Source of the DNA: Enterobacter sp. kpr-6
GTDB taxonomy: Bacteria; Pseudomonadota; Gammaproteobacteria; Enterobacterales; Enterobacteriaceae
Assembly (NCBI RefSeq): GCF_900116015.1
Contig: NZ_FOYH01000007.1
Coordinates: 124,001 to 188,000, forward strand
Direction: 5' to 3'
Length of the DNA stretch: 64,000 bases
Positions 47,241 to 57,429 of the stretch are shown here, one piece after another. The notes under the pieces were generated by a model. The model did no database searches, was not told the origin of the DNA, and worked only from the letters and a program-made list of their open reading frames with translations. How positions within the stretch are numbered: position 1 is the stretch's first letter; every line of letters begins with the position of its first letter. The position numbers and the translations under genes were made by a program.

Positions 47241-49325
47241 ATGGTACCCTCAACATTTCTTCGTTCAAAAGCCGTGCGTTGTTTGCCTGTGGTGCTGGCC
47301 GCCCTGCTGTTCGCGGGCTGCGGAACACAGGCCCCCGATCAGAGCAGCGCGCATATGCAGGGCACAGCGCAGGCTGACTCCGGTTTTTACCTGAACCAGA
47401 TGCAGCAAAGCGCCGATGATAGCAAGACCAACTGGCAATTACTCGCCATTCGTGCACTGCTTAAAGAGGGTAAAACCCAGCATGCGAGCGAGCTGTTTAC
47501 GCAGTTACCGCAGGATCTGAACGACGATCAGCGTAAAGAGCAGGCGTTGCTGGCGGTAGAACTCAAAATCGCGCAGAAGGATTTTACGGGTGCGCAGGCG
47601 CTGCTTGAGAAATTAAAACCCAACGATTTCGCTGAAAACCAGCGGGCACGCTACTGGCAGGCCCATATTGATGCCAGCCAGGGCCGTCCGTCATTAGCGT
47701 TACTGCGGGCGCTGATTGCCCAGGAACCGCTGCTGGCAGCCAAAGATAAACAGGCTAATATCGACGCCACCTGGCAGGCACTCTCTCAAATGACGCCGGA
47801 TCAGGCGCGCGCGCTGGTCATCAACGCCGATGAAAACGTGCTGCAAGGCTGGCTGGATCTGCAACGCGTATGGTTCGATAACCGTAACGATCCCAACATG
47901 CTCAAAGCAGGCATCAGCGACTGGCAGGTACGTTATCCGCAAAACCCCGGCGCGAAAATGCTGCCTTCCCAACTGGTGAATGTGCAGAATTTTAAACCCG
48001 CCTCCACCAGTAAAATCGCCCTGCTGCTGCCGTTAAATGGTCAGGCGGCGGTGTTCGGTCGTACCATTCAGCAAGGTTTTGAAGCGGCGAAAAACGGCGT
48101 GGCAGCAGTGTCTGGCCCGGCGGAACCGTCGCAAATGGCTCAGGCGGCCACCACCGATGAAAACGGAGACGTTGTTAGTCCGTCTGATGCCGCGATCGGT
48201 GAGTTAACCAACGAACAGCAGGAACAGCCTGAAGCCGCACCGACAGAAACGGCAGAACCGGAAGCGACTCCGCAGGCTGGCACCGTCAACGATCCAGTCA
48301 GCGCGCCGCAAACGGATACTGCGCAGACGGTCGCCAGTACGCCTGCAAGCCCTGGTGCTGAGCTGAAAATTTACGATACCACCTCTCAACCGCTCGATCA
48401 GATCCTCAATCAGGTGCAGCAGGACGGGGCCAGCATTGTGGTCGGGCCGCTGCTGAAGAACAATGTGGAAGAACTGATGAAGAGCAACACAGCACTGAAC
48501 GTGCTGGCGCTGAATCAGCCAGAAGCGGTCGAAAACCGGGCCAACATCTGCTACTTCGCGCTGTCGCCGGAAGATGAAGCCCGCGACGCGGCGCATCACA
48601 TCTGGGATCAGGGCAAACGCGCCCCGCTTTTACTGGTTCCCCGCAGTGCGTTAGGCGATCGCGTCACCAGTGCCTTTGCCAGCGAATGGCAGAAACTCGG
48701 CGGCGGCACGGTGTTGCAGCAAAAACTGGGCTCTGCGGCTGAACTGAAAATGGGCATTAACGGCGGTTCCGGGATCGCCATGAACGGGACGCCGGTAAGC
48801 ACCAGCGCGTCGGCACAACCGGGCGTCACTATCGGCGGCCTGACCATTCCGGCTCCGCCAACGGATGCGCAAATCACCGGCAGTGGCAATGTGGACGCCG
48901 CTTACATCCTGGCAACCCCGTCTGAAATTGCGCTGATTAAACCGATGATCGCTATGCGTTCTGGCAGTCAGAGCGGCGTAACGCTGTATGCCAGCTCCCG
49001 CAGTGCACAGGGTGGCGCAGGCCCCGATTTCCGTCTGGAAATGGAAGGCTTGCAGTACAGTGAGATCCCGATGCTTGCGGGCGCGAACCCGGCGCTGATG
49101 CAGCAGGCATTAAGCCGCGTTAACAATGATTATTCGCTGGCGCGTCTTTACGCGATGGGCGTGGATGCCTGGGCGTTAGCCAACCATTTCTCGCAGATGC
49201 GTCAGGTGCCCGGCTTTGAACTTAACGGCAATACCGGCGATCTATCGGCAAGCCAGGATTGCGTGATTAACAGGAAGTTATCATGGCTCAAATACCAGCA
49301 GGGGCAGATCGTTCCGGCCAGTTGA
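47241..49325 (+). CDS. lpoA: Penicillin-binding protein 1A activator LpoA
   Basis: LpoA is the outer-membrane lipoprotein that activates PBP1A (MrcA) for peptidoglycan synthesis. The 694 residues include a signal peptide with lipobox LFAGC (Cys27), a TPR-like N-terminal domain (about 30-260), a Pro/Glu/Ala/Thr-rich linker (about 300-375) that is longer than in E. coli, and a periplasmic-binding-protein-like C-terminal domain containing [18 protein letters not shown]. Its end overlaps yraN by 43 bases, forming lpoA-yraN-diaA-dolP. Confidence 0.96.
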   Translation: MVPSTFLRSKAVRCLPVVLAALLFAGCGTQAPDQSSAHMQGTAQADSGFYLNQMQQSADDSKTNWQLLAIRALLKEGKTQHASELFTQLPQDLNDDQRKEQALLAVELKIAQKDFTGAQALLEKLKPNDFAENQRARYWQAHIDASQGRPSLALLRALIAQEPLLAAKDKQANIDATWQALSQMTPDQARALVINADENVLQGWLDLQRVWFDNRNDPNMLKAGISDWQVRYPQNPGAKMLPSQLVNVQNFKPASTSKIALLLPLNGQAAVFGRTIQQGFEAAKNGVAAVSGPAEPSQMAQAATTDENGDVVSPSDAAIGELTNEQQEQPEAAPTETAEPEATPQAGTVNDPVSAPQTDTAQTVASTPASPGAELKIYDTTSQPLDQILNQVQQDGASIVVGPLLKNNVEELMKSNTALNVLALNQPEAVENRANICYFALSPEDEARDAAHHIWDQGKRAPLLLVPRSALGDRVTSAFASEWQKLGGGTVLQQKLGSAAELKMGINGGSGIAMNGTPVSTSASAQPGVTIGGLTIPAPPTDAQITGSGNVDAAYILATPSEIALIKPMIAMRSGSQSGVTLYASSRSAQGGAGPDFRLEMEGLQYSEIPMLAGANPALMQQALSRVNNDYSLARLYAMGVDAWALANHFSQMRQVPGFELNGNTGDLSASQDCVINRKLSWLKYQQGQIVPAS

Positions 49326-49678
49326 CCCGTAAACAGATCGGCGACGCGTGGGAGTTAAAGGCGCGTCGCTGGCTGGAAGGCAAAGGACTGCGTTTGATTG
49401 CCGCCAACGTGCAAACGCGTGGCGGCGAAATTGATCTGATCATGAAACATGGCCCCACAACGGTCTTTATTGAAGTGCGCTATCGAAAAACGGCCTCTTT
49501 CGGCGGTGCGGCTGCCAGCGTCACGCGACCTAAACAGCGCAAACTCTTGCAGACTGCCCGTTTATGGCTCGCCCGCCACAATGGGAGTTTTGATACTGTG
49601 GATTGCCGGTTCGATGTGATAGCCTTCACCGAAAATGACGTTGAGTGGATACAAAACGCCTTTAACGACCACTCATAA
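49283..49678 (+). CDS. yraN: UPF0102 family protein YraN
   Basis: A 131-residue UPF0102 protein with an endonuclease-like fold. The nuclease-type core GGEIDLIM…[10 protein letters not shown] (acidic Glu-Asp and Glu-x-Arg-x-Arg-Lys) is intact. Activity has not been shown for the family to my knowledge. The start lies within the lpoA 3' end in a different frame, as in E. coli, with AGGAAGTTATC before ATG 49283. Confidence 0.94.
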   Translation: MAQIPAGADRSGQLTRKQIGDAWELKARRWLEGKGLRLIAANVQTRGGEIDLIMKHGPTTVFIEVRYRKTASFGGAAASVTRPKQRKLLQTARLWLARHNGSFDTVDCRFDVIAFTENDVEWIQNAFNDHS

Positions 49679-49700
49679 ATGCTTAAACCAAGGGATCATC

Positions 49701-50291
49701 GTGCTCGAAAGAATTAAAGTCTGCTTTACGGAAAGCATTCAAACTCAGATTGCAGCGGCGGAAGCTCTGCCGGATGCGATTTCCCGTGCGGCTATGACGC
49801 TGGTTCAGTCCTTGCTTAACGGCAACAAAATCCTCTGTTGTGGCAATGGCACTTCCGCCGCCAATGCACAGCATTTTGCTGCCAGTATGATCAACCGGTA
49901 CGAAACAGAACGCCCCAGTTTACCGGCCATTGCACTTAATACCGATAACGTGGTCTTAACTGCGATTGCTAATGACCGGATGCAACACGAGATCTATGCC
50001 AAGCAGGTACGGGCACTGGGTCATGCGGGTGACGTGCTGCTGGCGATTTCCACACGCGGCAACAGCCGCGATATCGTTAAAGCCGTGGAAGCGGCGGTGA
50101 CGCGCGACATGACTATCGTGGCGCTCACTGGCTATGACGGCGGCGAGTTGGCCGGGCTGCTCGGCCCGCAGGATGTGGAGATCCGCATTCCCTCTCACCG
50201 CAGTTCACGCATTCATGAAATGCATATGCTGACGGTCAACTGTTTATGCGATCTGATTGATAACACGCTATTTCCTCACCAGGATGATTAA
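49701..50291 (+). CDS. diaA: DnaA initiator-associating protein DiaA
   Basis: DiaA is a tetrameric SIS-domain protein that binds DnaA and promotes timely replication initiation at oriC. The 196 residues equal E. coli and start at GTG 49701 after [29 protein letters not shown] and [19 protein letters not shown] are the SIS sugar-phosphate-binding loops; [22 protein letters not shown] is the conserved C-terminal helix. Sits in the lpoA operon. Confidence 0.96.
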   Translation: MLERIKVCFTESIQTQIAAAEALPDAISRAAMTLVQSLLNGNKILCCGNGTSAANAQHFAASMINRYETERPSLPAIALNTDNVVLTAIANDRMQHEIYAKQVRALGHAGDVLLAISTRGNSRDIVKAVEAAVTRDMTIVALTGYDGGELAGLLGPQDVEIRIPSHRSSRIHEMHMLTVNCLCDLIDNTLFPHQDD

Positions 50292-50300
50292 GGAGTACAC

Positions 50301-50876
50301 ATGAAGGCATTTTCGCCCCTCGCAGTCCTTATTTCTGCGCTACTGCTTCAGGGATGTGTTGCCGCAGCGGTCGTGGGCACGGCGGCGGTTGGTACGAAAG
50401 CAGCAACCGATCCGCGCAGCGTTGGCACCCAGGTCGATGACGGAACGCTGGAAGTTCGCGTGAATAATGCGCTGTCGAAAGACGAGCAGATCAAGAAAAA
50501 CGCGCGTATTAACGTCACCGCTTATCAGGGCAAAGTGCTGCTGGTGGGCCAGTCGCCAAACAGTGAACTCGCATCACGCGCCAAACAGATCGCGATGGGC
50601 GTGGATGGCGCGACGGAAGTGTATAACGAGATCCGCCAGGGCCAGCCGATTGGTCTGGGCACGGCGTCAAATGACACCTGGATCACCACGAAAGTGCGTT
50701 CGCAGTTGCTGGGCAGCGACCAGGTTAAGTCGTCGAACGTGAAAGTGACGACGGAAAATGGCGAAGTCTTCCTGCTGGGCCTGCTGACCGAGCGCGAAGC
50801 GAAAGCGGCAGCGGATATCGCCAGCCGGGTCAGCGGCGTGAAGCATGTGACCACGGCGTTTACGTTTATTCAGTAA
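50301..50876 (+). CDS. dolP: Outer-membrane lipoprotein DolP (YraP)
   Basis: DolP is a two-BON-domain lipoprotein that supports outer-membrane integrity and the BAM complex, and binds anionic phospholipid. The 191 residues have a lipobox LLLQGC (Cys19) and BON domains at about 45-110 and 115-185 (VNNALSKDEQIKKNARINVTAYQGKVLLVGQ; TKVRSQLLGSDQVKSSNVKVTTENGEVFLLG). It is last gene of the lpoA operon and is followed by a dispersed repeat. In E. coli it has its own sigma-E promoter; I did not identify one here. Confidence 0.96.
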   Translation: MKAFSPLAVLISALLLQGCVAAAVVGTAAVGTKAATDPRSVGTQVDDGTLEVRVNNALSKDEQIKKNARINVTAYQGKVLLVGQSPNSELASRAKQIAMGVDGATEVYNEIRQGQPIGLGTASNDTWITTKVRSQLLGSDQVKSSNVKVTTENGEVFLLGLLTEREAKAAADIASRVSGVKHVTTAFTFIQ

Positions 50877-50885
50877 GTCCCCTTT

Positions 50886-51020
50886 CCCCTCACCCCGGCC
50901 CTCTCCCAATGGGAGAGGGGGAAAAACGAGTCCGCGCCCGGACTAACCCCTCTCCCTCCGTGAGAGGGTGAAAAGCCCGGACTGTTCCCTCTCCCATTGG
51001 GAGAGGGTTAGGGTGAGGGT
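50886..51020. repeat. Dispersed palindromic repeat, copy 3
   Basis: Reverse orientation relative to copies 1 and 2: begins CCTCACCCCGGCCCTCTCCC and ends GGGAGAGGGTTAGGGTGAGG. Three CCCTCTCC…GAGAGGG hairpins are separated by diverged motifs with GTCCGCGCCCGGACT and AGCCCGGACTG. It lies exactly between the convergent dolP and yraQ genes, ending four bases from the yraQ stop. Confidence 0.82.
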
Positions 51021-51023
51021 AAA

Positions 51024-52064
51024 TCACACCAGCGCAACAGCACCGGTCAGCACACCACACACCGCCACCAGCCCACCCGTCAGCCACAAGGCTTTTGCCG
51101 GGAACGATTTACGCAGCATTATCAGCGACGGCAGACTCACCGCCGGAAGGGTGATCAGCAGTGCCAGCGCGGGCGCGATGCCCATGCCAGCCAGCATCAT
51201 AGTCTGCACAATCGGGATTTCCGCAGCCGTTGGGATCACAAACAGGCACCCCACCACCGCCATCGCGATGACCCACAGCAGCGTGTTATCCACCGCGCCT
51301 TCCGCATGCGGGAACAGCCAGACGCGCGCGGCACCCAGGACCAGCACCGCCAGAATGTAAACAGGGATAGTGCTCCAGAATAATGACCACAGCGCTCTGC
51401 CCCAGCGCGTCAGGAAATCGCCCTGCGGCGGCTGTGGTGTCGCCATCTCAACGGGTGCCAGTGGTTGCGCATCGTCCTTCACCAGACGCTGCACCAGCAT
51501 CGCCACACCGAGCACGGTCACCAGCCCCGCCGCCAGGCGGATCAGCGCGAAATGCCAGCCGAGTACAAAACCCATAAACACCAGCGTGGCGGGATTCAAC
51601 AGCGGATTGCCCATCCAGAACGCCAGCGCCCCGCCCATGGAAATCTGCTGGCGGCGCATTCCGGCGGTGACCGGCGCGGCACAGCACGAGCACATCATGC
51701 CCGGCAGCGAAAACAACGTTCCCAGAAGCGTGCCGCGAAAGCGCGGTTGACCGAGCGTGCGCAGCAACCAGTCGCGCGGAATTAAGACCTGGATCAGCGA
51801 GCCGAGCAGTACGCCGAGCACGGCGGCTTTCCAGACGGCGAGGAAGTAAACCATGGCGTAGTCGAGCGCTGCCTGCCAGGGCGTTGCCGCCGCCTGGCCG
51901 AGAATCGATTTACCGATGCTGTGCGTGTCGGCAGCGAGAAAGGCTTTGCCGTAATAAGGCTGCCATTTCACATACCAGAGGCCGACGATAACGACGAGAA
52001 AAAAGAGTGCGGGTTTCCACCACTGAACCGGTGTTACCGCCTGAGATGAAGACTGACCAGTCAT
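51024..52064 (-). CDS. yraQ: Permease-family membrane protein YraQ
   Basis: A 346-residue polytopic membrane protein of the DUF318/ArsP permease family, the E. coli YraQ length. It has the family's cysteine-rich loop MMCSCCAAPVTAGMRR and glycine-proline helix LAFWMGNPLLNPATLVFMGFVLGW, repeated in the second half as VIPTAAEIPIVQTMMLAGMG. Members export organoarsenicals or are uncharacterised; the substrate here is unknown. Next gene on the same strand is yraR's, 76 bases upstream, so joint transcription is possible. Confidence 0.92.
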   Translation of the reverse strand: MTGQSSSQAVTPVQWWKPALFFLVVIVGLWYVKWQPYYGKAFLAADTHSIGKSILGQAAATPWQAALDYAMVYFLAVWKAAVLGVLLGSLIQVLIPRDWLLRTLGQPRFRGTLLGTLFSLPGMMCSCCAAPVTAGMRRQQISMGGALAFWMGNPLLNPATLVFMGFVLGWHFALIRLAAGLVTVLGVAMLVQRLVKDDAQPLAPVEMATPQPPQGDFLTRWGRALWSLFWSTIPVYILAVLVLGAARVWLFPHAEGAVDNTLLWVIAMAVVGCLFVIPTAAEIPIVQTMMLAGMGIAPALALLITLPAVSLPSLIMLRKSFPAKALWLTGGLVAVCGVLTGAVALV

Positions 52065-52140
52065 AGCATTCCCCGGGGATCATTATGGATATTATTGAGC
52101 GGGCAAATACTACGCCTGGCGTCAGGCTTTGGGAACTATT

Positions 52141-52788
52141 TTACTCTTTCTCGCGCTCAGCGATCTCCCGCAACTGCGCTGAGCTTAACACCGTCACCCC
52201 TTCCTGCGCGGGTGACAGCGCGGTGACCAGCATAGCGGTGGCCACATCTCGCGCATTTATGGATTTTAAGTTACCGGGCAGCAGACGGAATAACGGAGCC
52301 ATCAGCGATTCGTTAAAGCGGTGCTTCGTGCGGTCGCCGAGCAGCATTGACGGGCGGGCGATGGTCAGGTGTTCCCAGCGCTGTGCTTTAAGCGCGTCCT
52401 CCATTTTGCCTTTCACCTGGTTATAGAAAAAGGGCGAGCGGGCATTCGCGCCCATTGAGCTGACCACCAGCATATGTTTTGCCCCCAGCCGTAGCCCCGT
52501 CAGCGCGGTATCCACCACCAGCGTATAATCGGCGTGAATAAATGCCTCTTTGCTGCCCGCCTCGCGCCGGGTGGTGCCGAGGCAACAAAAAACGATATCC
52601 ACCGGATCGGTGACCTGAGCAAGCGCGTCAGTAAGCTGCGGATCGTAAGGATTAAATACCCTGGGTGTGGGATCAAGCGGGCGGCGAGTGGGTGCGGCGA
52701 TCGAGGTAACTTCACGCGTCTGGATGAGCATCCGCAGTAAGTGCCCACCAACCAGTCCCGTTGCGCCTGTGATCAATACCTGACTCAT
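52141..52788 (-). CDS. yraR: NAD(P)-binding protein YraR
   Basis: A 215-residue atypical short-chain dehydrogenase of the NmrA/HTATIP2-like group. [18 protein letters not shown] is the Rossmann glycine motif, and [17 protein letters not shown] and [23 protein letters not shown] are conserved in YraR. Substrate unknown. It is upstream of yraQ and divergent from yhbO. Confidence 0.92.
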   Translation of the reverse strand: MSQVLITGATGLVGGHLLRMLIQTREVTSIAAPTRRPLDPTPRVFNPYDPQLTDALAQVTDPVDIVFCCLGTTRREAGSKEAFIHADYTLVVDTALTGLRLGAKHMLVVSSMGANARSPFFYNQVKGKMEDALKAQRWEHLTIARPSMLLGDRTKHRFNESLMAPLFRLLPGNLKSINARDVATAMLVTALSPAQEGVTVLSSAQLREIAEREKE

Positions 52789-52919
52789 AGCTTCTCCTGT
52801 TTACAGATTAGTCCGCCTTGCAATGTCATTGTGCTGAACCAAACTTAGAGTCTGGTCTTCGTCATTATTAACGATTTACGGCGAATTCACCTGTCTGAAG
52901 CCAAAACAACGGAGGAAGT

Positions 52920-53438
52920 ATGGGCAAGAAGATTGCAGTCTTGATCACCGACGAGTTTGAAGATTCAGAATATACCTCTCCCGCAGAAGCGTACCGGAAA
53001 GCGGGCCATGAGGTGATCACCATTGAGAAAGAAGCCGGGAAAACCGTCAGCGGGAAAGAAGGCGAAGCGACCGTAACCATCGATAAAAGCATTGATGAGG
53101 TGTCGCCTGATGATTTTGATGCGCTGTTGCTGCCGGGCGGTCACTCTCCCGATTTACTGCGCGGCGATGAGCGTTTTGTGACGTTTACCCGTGACTTTGT
53201 GAATTCCGGCAAGCCGGTGTTTGCGATTTGCCACGGCCCGCAGTTGCTTATCAGCGCAGAGGTGGTACGCGGGCGTAAGTTGACGGCGGTGAAGCCTATC
53301 GTCATTGATTTGAAAAACGCAGGCGTGGAGTTCTACGACCAGGAAGTGGTGATCGATAACGATCAGATCGTCACCAGTCGTACCCCGGATGATTTGCCCG
53401 CGTTTAACCGCGAATCGCTGCGTCTACTCGGTACCTGA
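52920..53438 (+). CDS. yhbO: PfpI/DJ-1-family stress protein YhbO
   Basis: A 172-residue cytoplasmic DJ-1/PfpI-superfamily protein, reported in E. coli as a deglycase acting on glycated protein and nucleotides and as important for stress survival; that activity has been debated. The nucleophile is Cys104 followed by His105 ([10 protein letters not shown]), with Glu12 in LITDEFED nearby. A GGAGGAAGT ribosome site precedes the start. The 3' end overlaps the convergent yhbP by 15 bases. Confidence 0.95.
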   Translation: MGKKIAVLITDEFEDSEYTSPAEAYRKAGHEVITIEKEAGKTVSGKEGEATVTIDKSIDEVSPDDFDALLLPGGHSPDLLRGDERFVTFTRDFVNSGKPVFAICHGPQLLISAEVVRGRKLTAVKPIVIDLKNAGVEFYDQEVVIDNDQIVTSRTPDDLPAFNRESLRLLGT

Positions 53439-53861
53439 GTCGCGTAGCCAGTGAAGTTTTTTACCAAAGCCCAGTGTGTTGTCGGTGAATTTGATTTCAT
53501 CAAGTTCGATCTCCCAGACGGGAGCCGCCAGCACTCTGGCAACCGGAAAGCGACGGTTGTACTGCTCACGCAGGGCCTCGCTTTCTTCTTCATTTAGCCG
53601 ACGGATCACCCCTTTAAACTGCACGCCACGGATTAACGCCACGGTTTTCGGCTGTCCGTTGACGGTGCCTGCCACTTTAGCCTGCGGCCCGGTCATCTGT
53701 GCATGGCGGGTATGATCTTCACTGAGGATGTAGAACGCGACTTTTTTGCTATCAAAGAGATAAAAGGCGTTTGCGCACCACAACTCTCCCTGATTTGCCA
53801 CACACCAGGTTAATACATGTTGCTTTGCCAGCCAGCGATTAATGGCTGCGAGTGATTCCAT
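53424..53861 (-). CDS. yhbP: YhbP family protein (flavin-reductase-like split barrel)
   Basis: A 145-residue protein of UPF0306, a pyridoxamine-5'-phosphate-oxidase-like split barrel that may bind flavin. [52 protein letters not shown] and the C-terminal [14 protein letters not shown] match E. coli YhbP. Function unknown. It is convergent and overlapping with yhbO. Confidence 0.93.
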   Translation of the reverse strand: MESLAAINRWLAKQHVLTWCVANQGELWCANAFYLFDSKKVAFYILSEDHTRHAQMTGPQAKVAGTVNGQPKTVALIRGVQFKGVIRRLNEEESEALREQYNRRFPVARVLAAPVWEIELDEIKFTDNTLGFGKKLHWLRDSGTE

Positions 53862-53915
53862 CTGTCGTATTCCTCATGCTATGTTGCGCCCACTGACTCT
53901 TATGTGAACGCTGTG

Positions 53916-54218
53916 ATGACGCCCTGGTTTCTCTATCTTATTCGCACCGCTGATGACTCTCTCTACACGGGCATTACGACGGATGTTTCGCGTCGCGTGA
54001 CTCAGCACCAGACGGGTAAAGGCGCGAAGGCATTACGGGGTAAAGGCGAGCTACGGCTGGCCTTTGCTGCTCAGGTTGGTGAACGCTCACTTGCGTTAAA
54101 GATTGAGTATCGGATCAAGCAGTTAACGAAGCGCCAGAAAGAACGCCTCGTTACCAATGACGGTTCGTTTGAGGCGCTGTTAAGCAGCCTGCAGATGCCC
54201 GCGCTTAAAAGCGATTGA
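53916..54218 (+). CDS. yhbQ: GIY-YIG nuclease-domain protein YhbQ
   Basis: A 100-residue single-domain GIY-YIG protein. [28 protein letters not shown] carries the LY…YTG version of the motif and the conserved arginine; Glu in [12 protein letters not shown] completes the usual set. E. coli YhbQ has been linked to DNA damage processing. ATG at 53916 gives the E. coli length rather than GTG at 53904. Convergent with yhbS, overlapping 14 bases. Confidence 0.93.
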   Translation: MTPWFLYLIRTADDSLYTGITTDVSRRVTQHQTGKGAKALRGKGELRLAFAAQVGERSLALKIEYRIKQLTKRQKERLVTNDGSFEALLSSLQMPALKSD

Positions 54219-54708
54219 AATGATCGTGATACTCCACGAGGCCCGTCACGCCTTTTAAGGCATCATCGGCCAGCGGATGGATCTGGAATGCGCTTTCCGT
54301 GCCCGGCCAGCGGCAGTGGAGATCGTAGTGTGCGGCCTGCTCAAAACCAAGACGGCTGTAAAACGCGGAGTCGCCCAGCGCCACCACAGCGGCATAACCA
54401 AATTCATTGAGTGAATCCAGTCCTTCATACACCAGCTGGCGCGCCAGCCCCTGACCGCGATAGTTTTCATCTACCGCCAGCGGTGCCAGTCCCACCCACT
54501 GCATGTCCTCACCCTGAATGGTCACCGGGCTGAAGGCCACATAGCCAATCACCTGCCCTTCATCATCCGTGGCGACAAGGCCCAGCGTGATTAAACCGTC
54601 TTCACGCAAATCGTGTACCAGACCGGCTTCGCCATCCCCGTTGAAGGCGCGACGGAGTAATGCGTCAATGCCTGGCGCATCAATGGGTATTTCGACTCTA
54701 ATCAGCAT
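54205..54708 (-). CDS. yhbS: GNAT-family acetyltransferase YhbS
   Basis: A 167-residue GCN5-type N-acetyltransferase, the E. coli YhbS length. The acetyl-CoA motif is [29 protein letters not shown] (RGQGLA as the R/Q-x-x-G-x-G/A loop). Substrate unknown. Its start overlaps the end of ubiT by seven bases, so it is probably translated from the ubiT transcript. Confidence 0.94.
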   Translation of the reverse strand: MLIRVEIPIDAPGIDALLRRAFNGDGEAGLVHDLREDGLITLGLVATDDEGQVIGYVAFSPVTIQGEDMQWVGLAPLAVDENYRGQGLARQLVYEGLDSLNEFGYAAVVALGDSAFYSRLGFEQAAHYDLHCRWPGTESAFQIHPLADDALKGVTGLVEYHDHFNRF

Positions 54709-55226
54709 GGCTCACCTACAGTGATTGGTTTGGTTGCTGCGGGAGGTTGCAGGCCCGCTTCAACAAAGTCCGCCAGTTGCATCAGCATGACGCGCAAGGG
54801 TTTTGGCATCTGCTCCAGTTCAATGGCGTCCATCAGGTTTTTAACGTACAGCCCAAGTTCGGTATCGCCTTCAATGACCAGGCGGCGCTGGAAGAACAGC
54901 GTGTCTGGATCCTGCTTGCGGGCGGCTATCATCAGCAAATCGCTGGCATCCGCGCTAAAGCTGACATCGGCGGTGGCAGTCTGACGCACAATAAGCTGCC
55001 CCTCTGCAACAGAGGTATACCACTTCAGGCCGATATCACGCACCTCAATACTTAACCAGCGTCCTTCGAGGAACTCAAGTTCTCCCTCCGCCAGCGCCTG
55101 CTGAAATTGCCAGCGCAGCATCTGTTCCAGCACCTGGCGTCTCAGCGCAAAAGGCGCAAGTTTGACGGGCACACTCAGTAATGAAGGGCCCGCGAGAACG
55201 AGACGTGAGCGCAGTTTATCCAACAC
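54702..55226 (-). CDS. ubiT: Anaerobic ubiquinone biosynthesis accessory factor UbiT
   Basis: UbiT is a 174-residue SCP2-type lipid carrier needed, with UbiU and UbiV, for oxygen-independent ubiquinone synthesis. The start is GTG 55226, which gives the E. coli length and N-terminus (LDKLRSR) with AGGGAG upstream; the frame is open further upstream but lacks support. FSADASDLLMIAARKQDPDTLFFQRRLVIEGDTELGLYVKNLMDAIELEQMP is the conserved SCP2 core. It is divergent from ubiUV and coupled to yhbS. Confidence 0.95.
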   Translation of the reverse strand: MLDKLRSRLVLAGPSLLSVPVKLAPFALRRQVLEQMLRWQFQQALAEGELEFLEGRWLSIEVRDIGLKWYTSVAEGQLIVRQTATADVSFSADASDLLMIAARKQDPDTLFFQRRLVIEGDTELGLYVKNLMDAIELEQMPKPLRVMLMQLADFVEAGLQPPAATKPITVGEPC

Positions 55227-55285
55227 AAGCTTTACTCCCTGAAATGAAACGTGTGCGTATTCTGCCATATCGCACAACTGACATA

Positions 55286-55299
55286 GCGGCGTAAATCAA
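55286..55299. promoter_or_regulatory. Candidate FNR half-site pair near ubiT
   Basis: GCGGCGTAAATCAA has one perfect ATCAA half-site and a weak partner, read against TTGAT-N4-ATCAA. The ubiT/ubiUV region is FNR-controlled in E. coli; the site itself is a weak match. Confidence 0.3.
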
Positions 55300-55350
55300 C
55301 AATTACGGAGAAGAAATACACCTTTATGGATGTCATGAATACGCGATTAA

Positions 55351-55364
55351 CTGCCTCAAATCAA
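55351..55364. promoter_or_regulatory. Candidate FNR site near ubiUV
   Basis: CTGCCTCAAATCAA has one perfect ATCAA half and a two-of-five partner, about 100 bases before ubiU. Anaerobic induction is inferred from E. coli. Confidence 0.35.
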
Positions 55365-55466
55365 AAATTGTCGCCGAAGGGTTAACTAAAATCCCAGTTC
55401 GTTAACATTTTTAGCACCTCGCACGTGCACCCGGGCCTGCTGGCCCGTCAAATTGCAGGATATCTT

Positions 55467-56462
55467 ATGGAGTTGCTCTGCCCGGCCGGAAATCTCCCGG
55501 CGCTGAAGGCGGCCATCGAAAACGGGGCTGACGCCGTTTATATCGGCCTGAAAGATGATACTAATGCCCGCCATTTTGCCGGACTCAACTTCACGGAGAA
55601 AAAGCTCCAGGAAGCGGTGAGCTATGTGCATCAGCATCGCAAAAAACTGCATATCGCCATTAATACCTTTGCCCACCCCGACGGCTACGCACGCTGGCAG
55701 CGGGCGGTGGATATGGCGGCACAACTCGGCGCGGATGCGCTGATTCTGGCGGATCTGGCGATGCTGGAATACGCCGCCGAACGTTACCCGCACATTGAGC
55801 GCCACGTTTCTGTGCAGGCGTCGGCAACCAACGACGAAGCGATCCGTTTTTATCATCGCCACTTTGATGTGGCCCGTGTGGTACTGCCGCGCGTCCTGTC
55901 GATTCACCAGGTGAAACAACTGGCGCGTACTACGCCGGTTCCGCTGGAGGTCTTCGCCTTCGGCAGCCTGTGCATTATGGCCGAGGGGCGCTGCTATCTG
56001 TCGTCTTACCTGACCGGCGAGTCGCCCAATACCGTGGGAGCCTGCTCGCCCGCCCGCTTTGTGCGCTGGCAGCAAACCCCGCAGGGGCTGGAGTCCCGTC
56101 TCAATGAAGTGCTGATCGACCGCTATCAGGATGGCGAAAACGCCGGGTATCCGACGCTGTGTAAAGGCCGCTATATGGTAGAGGGCGAGCGCTATCACGC
56201 GCTGGAAGAACCCACCAGCCTGAACACACTGGAACTGTTACCTGAACTTCTGGCGGCAAATATCGCCTCGGTGAAAATCGAAGGCCGCCAGCGCAGCCCG
56301 GCGTATGTCAGCCAGGTGGCGAAAGTCTGGCGTCAGGCCATCGACAAATGTATGGCCGCGCCGGAAAGCTATGCGCCGCAGGCCGCATGGATGGAGACGC
56401 TTGGGGCGATGTCGGAAGGCACGCAAACCACCCTTGGCGCATATCACCGTAAATGGCAGTGA
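55467..56462 (+). CDS. ubiU: Oxygen-independent ubiquinone hydroxylation protein UbiU
   Basis: UbiU is a U32-family iron-sulfur protein that, with UbiV, hydroxylates the ubiquinone ring without oxygen, using prephenate as oxygen donor. The 331 residues equal E. coli. The four 4Fe-4S ligands Cys169, Cys176, Cys193 and Cys232 are all present at the known positions. ATG at 55467 begins MELLCPAGNLPALKAAI; the frame is open 14 codons upstream without family support. ubiV follows after eight bases. Confidence 0.97.
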   Translation: MELLCPAGNLPALKAAIENGADAVYIGLKDDTNARHFAGLNFTEKKLQEAVSYVHQHRKKLHIAINTFAHPDGYARWQRAVDMAAQLGADALILADLAMLEYAAERYPHIERHVSVQASATNDEAIRFYHRHFDVARVVLPRVLSIHQVKQLARTTPVPLEVFAFGSLCIMAEGRCYLSSYLTGESPNTVGACSPARFVRWQQTPQGLESRLNEVLIDRYQDGENAGYPTLCKGRYMVEGERYHALEEPTSLNTLELLPELLAANIASVKIEGRQRSPAYVSQVAKVWRQAIDKCMAAPESYAPQAAWMETLGAMSEGTQTTLGAYHRKWQ

Positions 56463-56470
56463 GAACAACC

Positions 56471-57349
56471 ATGAAATATTCATTAGGGCCGGTGCTTTAT
56501 TACTGGTCGAAAGAGACGCTGACCGACTTTTATCAGCAGGCAGCCACCAGCAGCGCTGACGTTATCTATCTTGGCGAAGCCGTGTGCAGCAAGCGCCGCG
56601 CCACCAAAACCGGCGACTGGCTGGACATGGCAAAAGCCCTCGCCGGGAGCGGCAAACAGGTGGTGCTCTCTACCCTTGCGCTGGTGCAGGCATCATCCGA
56701 ACTGGGCGAATTGAAGCGTTATGTCGAGAACGGGGAATTTTTGGTGGAAGCCAGCGATCTCGGCGTGGTGAATCTGTGTGCCGAGCGCAAGCTACCGTTT
56801 GTCGCCGGACATGCGCTCAATTGCTATAACGCGGTGACGCTTCGCCTGCTGCTGAAACAGGGCATGGTGCGCTGGTGTATGCCGGTGGAACTCTCCCGCG
56901 ACTGGCTGGTGAATTTGCTGAATCAGTGTGACGAACTGGGCATTCGTAACCAGTTTGACGTAGAAGTGCTGAGCTACGGGCATCTGCCGCTGGCCTACTC
57001 CGCCCGCTGCTTCACCGCCCGTTCGGAAGATCGGCCAAAAGATGAATGTGAAACCTGCTGCATTAAATACCCGACCGGGCGTAACGTGCTGTCGCAGGAA
57101 AATCAGCAGGTGTTTGTGCTTAACGGCATCCAGACGATGAGCGGCTACGTCTATAACCTCGGCAATGAACTAACGTCAATGCACGGGCTGGTGGATATGG
57201 TGCGCCTGTCACCGATGGGCAATGAGACGTTCGCCATGCTCGACGCCTTCCGGGCCAATGAAAACGGCACCGCCCCGCTGCCGCTGGCTGCCAACAGTGA
57301 TTGCAATGGTTACTGGAAGCGCCTGGCCGGGCTGGAGTTGCAGCTCTGA
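56471..57349 (+). CDS. ubiV: Oxygen-independent ubiquinone hydroxylation protein UbiV
   Basis: The partner of UbiU in anaerobic ubiquinone synthesis, 292 residues as in E. coli. The 4Fe-4S ligands Cys39, Cys180, Cys193 and Cys197 are in place (DVIYLGEAVCS; SARC; DECETCCIKY). MKYSLGPVLYYWSKETL at the start and the peptidase-U32-type barrel follow the family. ATG 56471 is chosen for family length. Same transcript as ubiU. Confidence 0.97.
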   Translation: MKYSLGPVLYYWSKETLTDFYQQAATSSADVIYLGEAVCSKRRATKTGDWLDMAKALAGSGKQVVLSTLALVQASSELGELKRYVENGEFLVEASDLGVVNLCAERKLPFVAGHALNCYNAVTLRLLLKQGMVRWCMPVELSRDWLVNLLNQCDELGIRNQFDVEVLSYGHLPLAYSARCFTARSEDRPKDECETCCIKYPTGRNVLSQENQQVFVLNGIQTMSGYVYNLGNELTSMHGLVDMVRLSPMGNETFAMLDAFRANENGTAPLPLAANSDCNGYWKRLAGLELQL

Positions 57350-57429
57350 AAAAAAGCTCACTTTGTTAACAACAGTTATTAAATTTTAATGCACTATTAA
57401 AAGATACATCGTCGACAAAGTGAGCTGTT

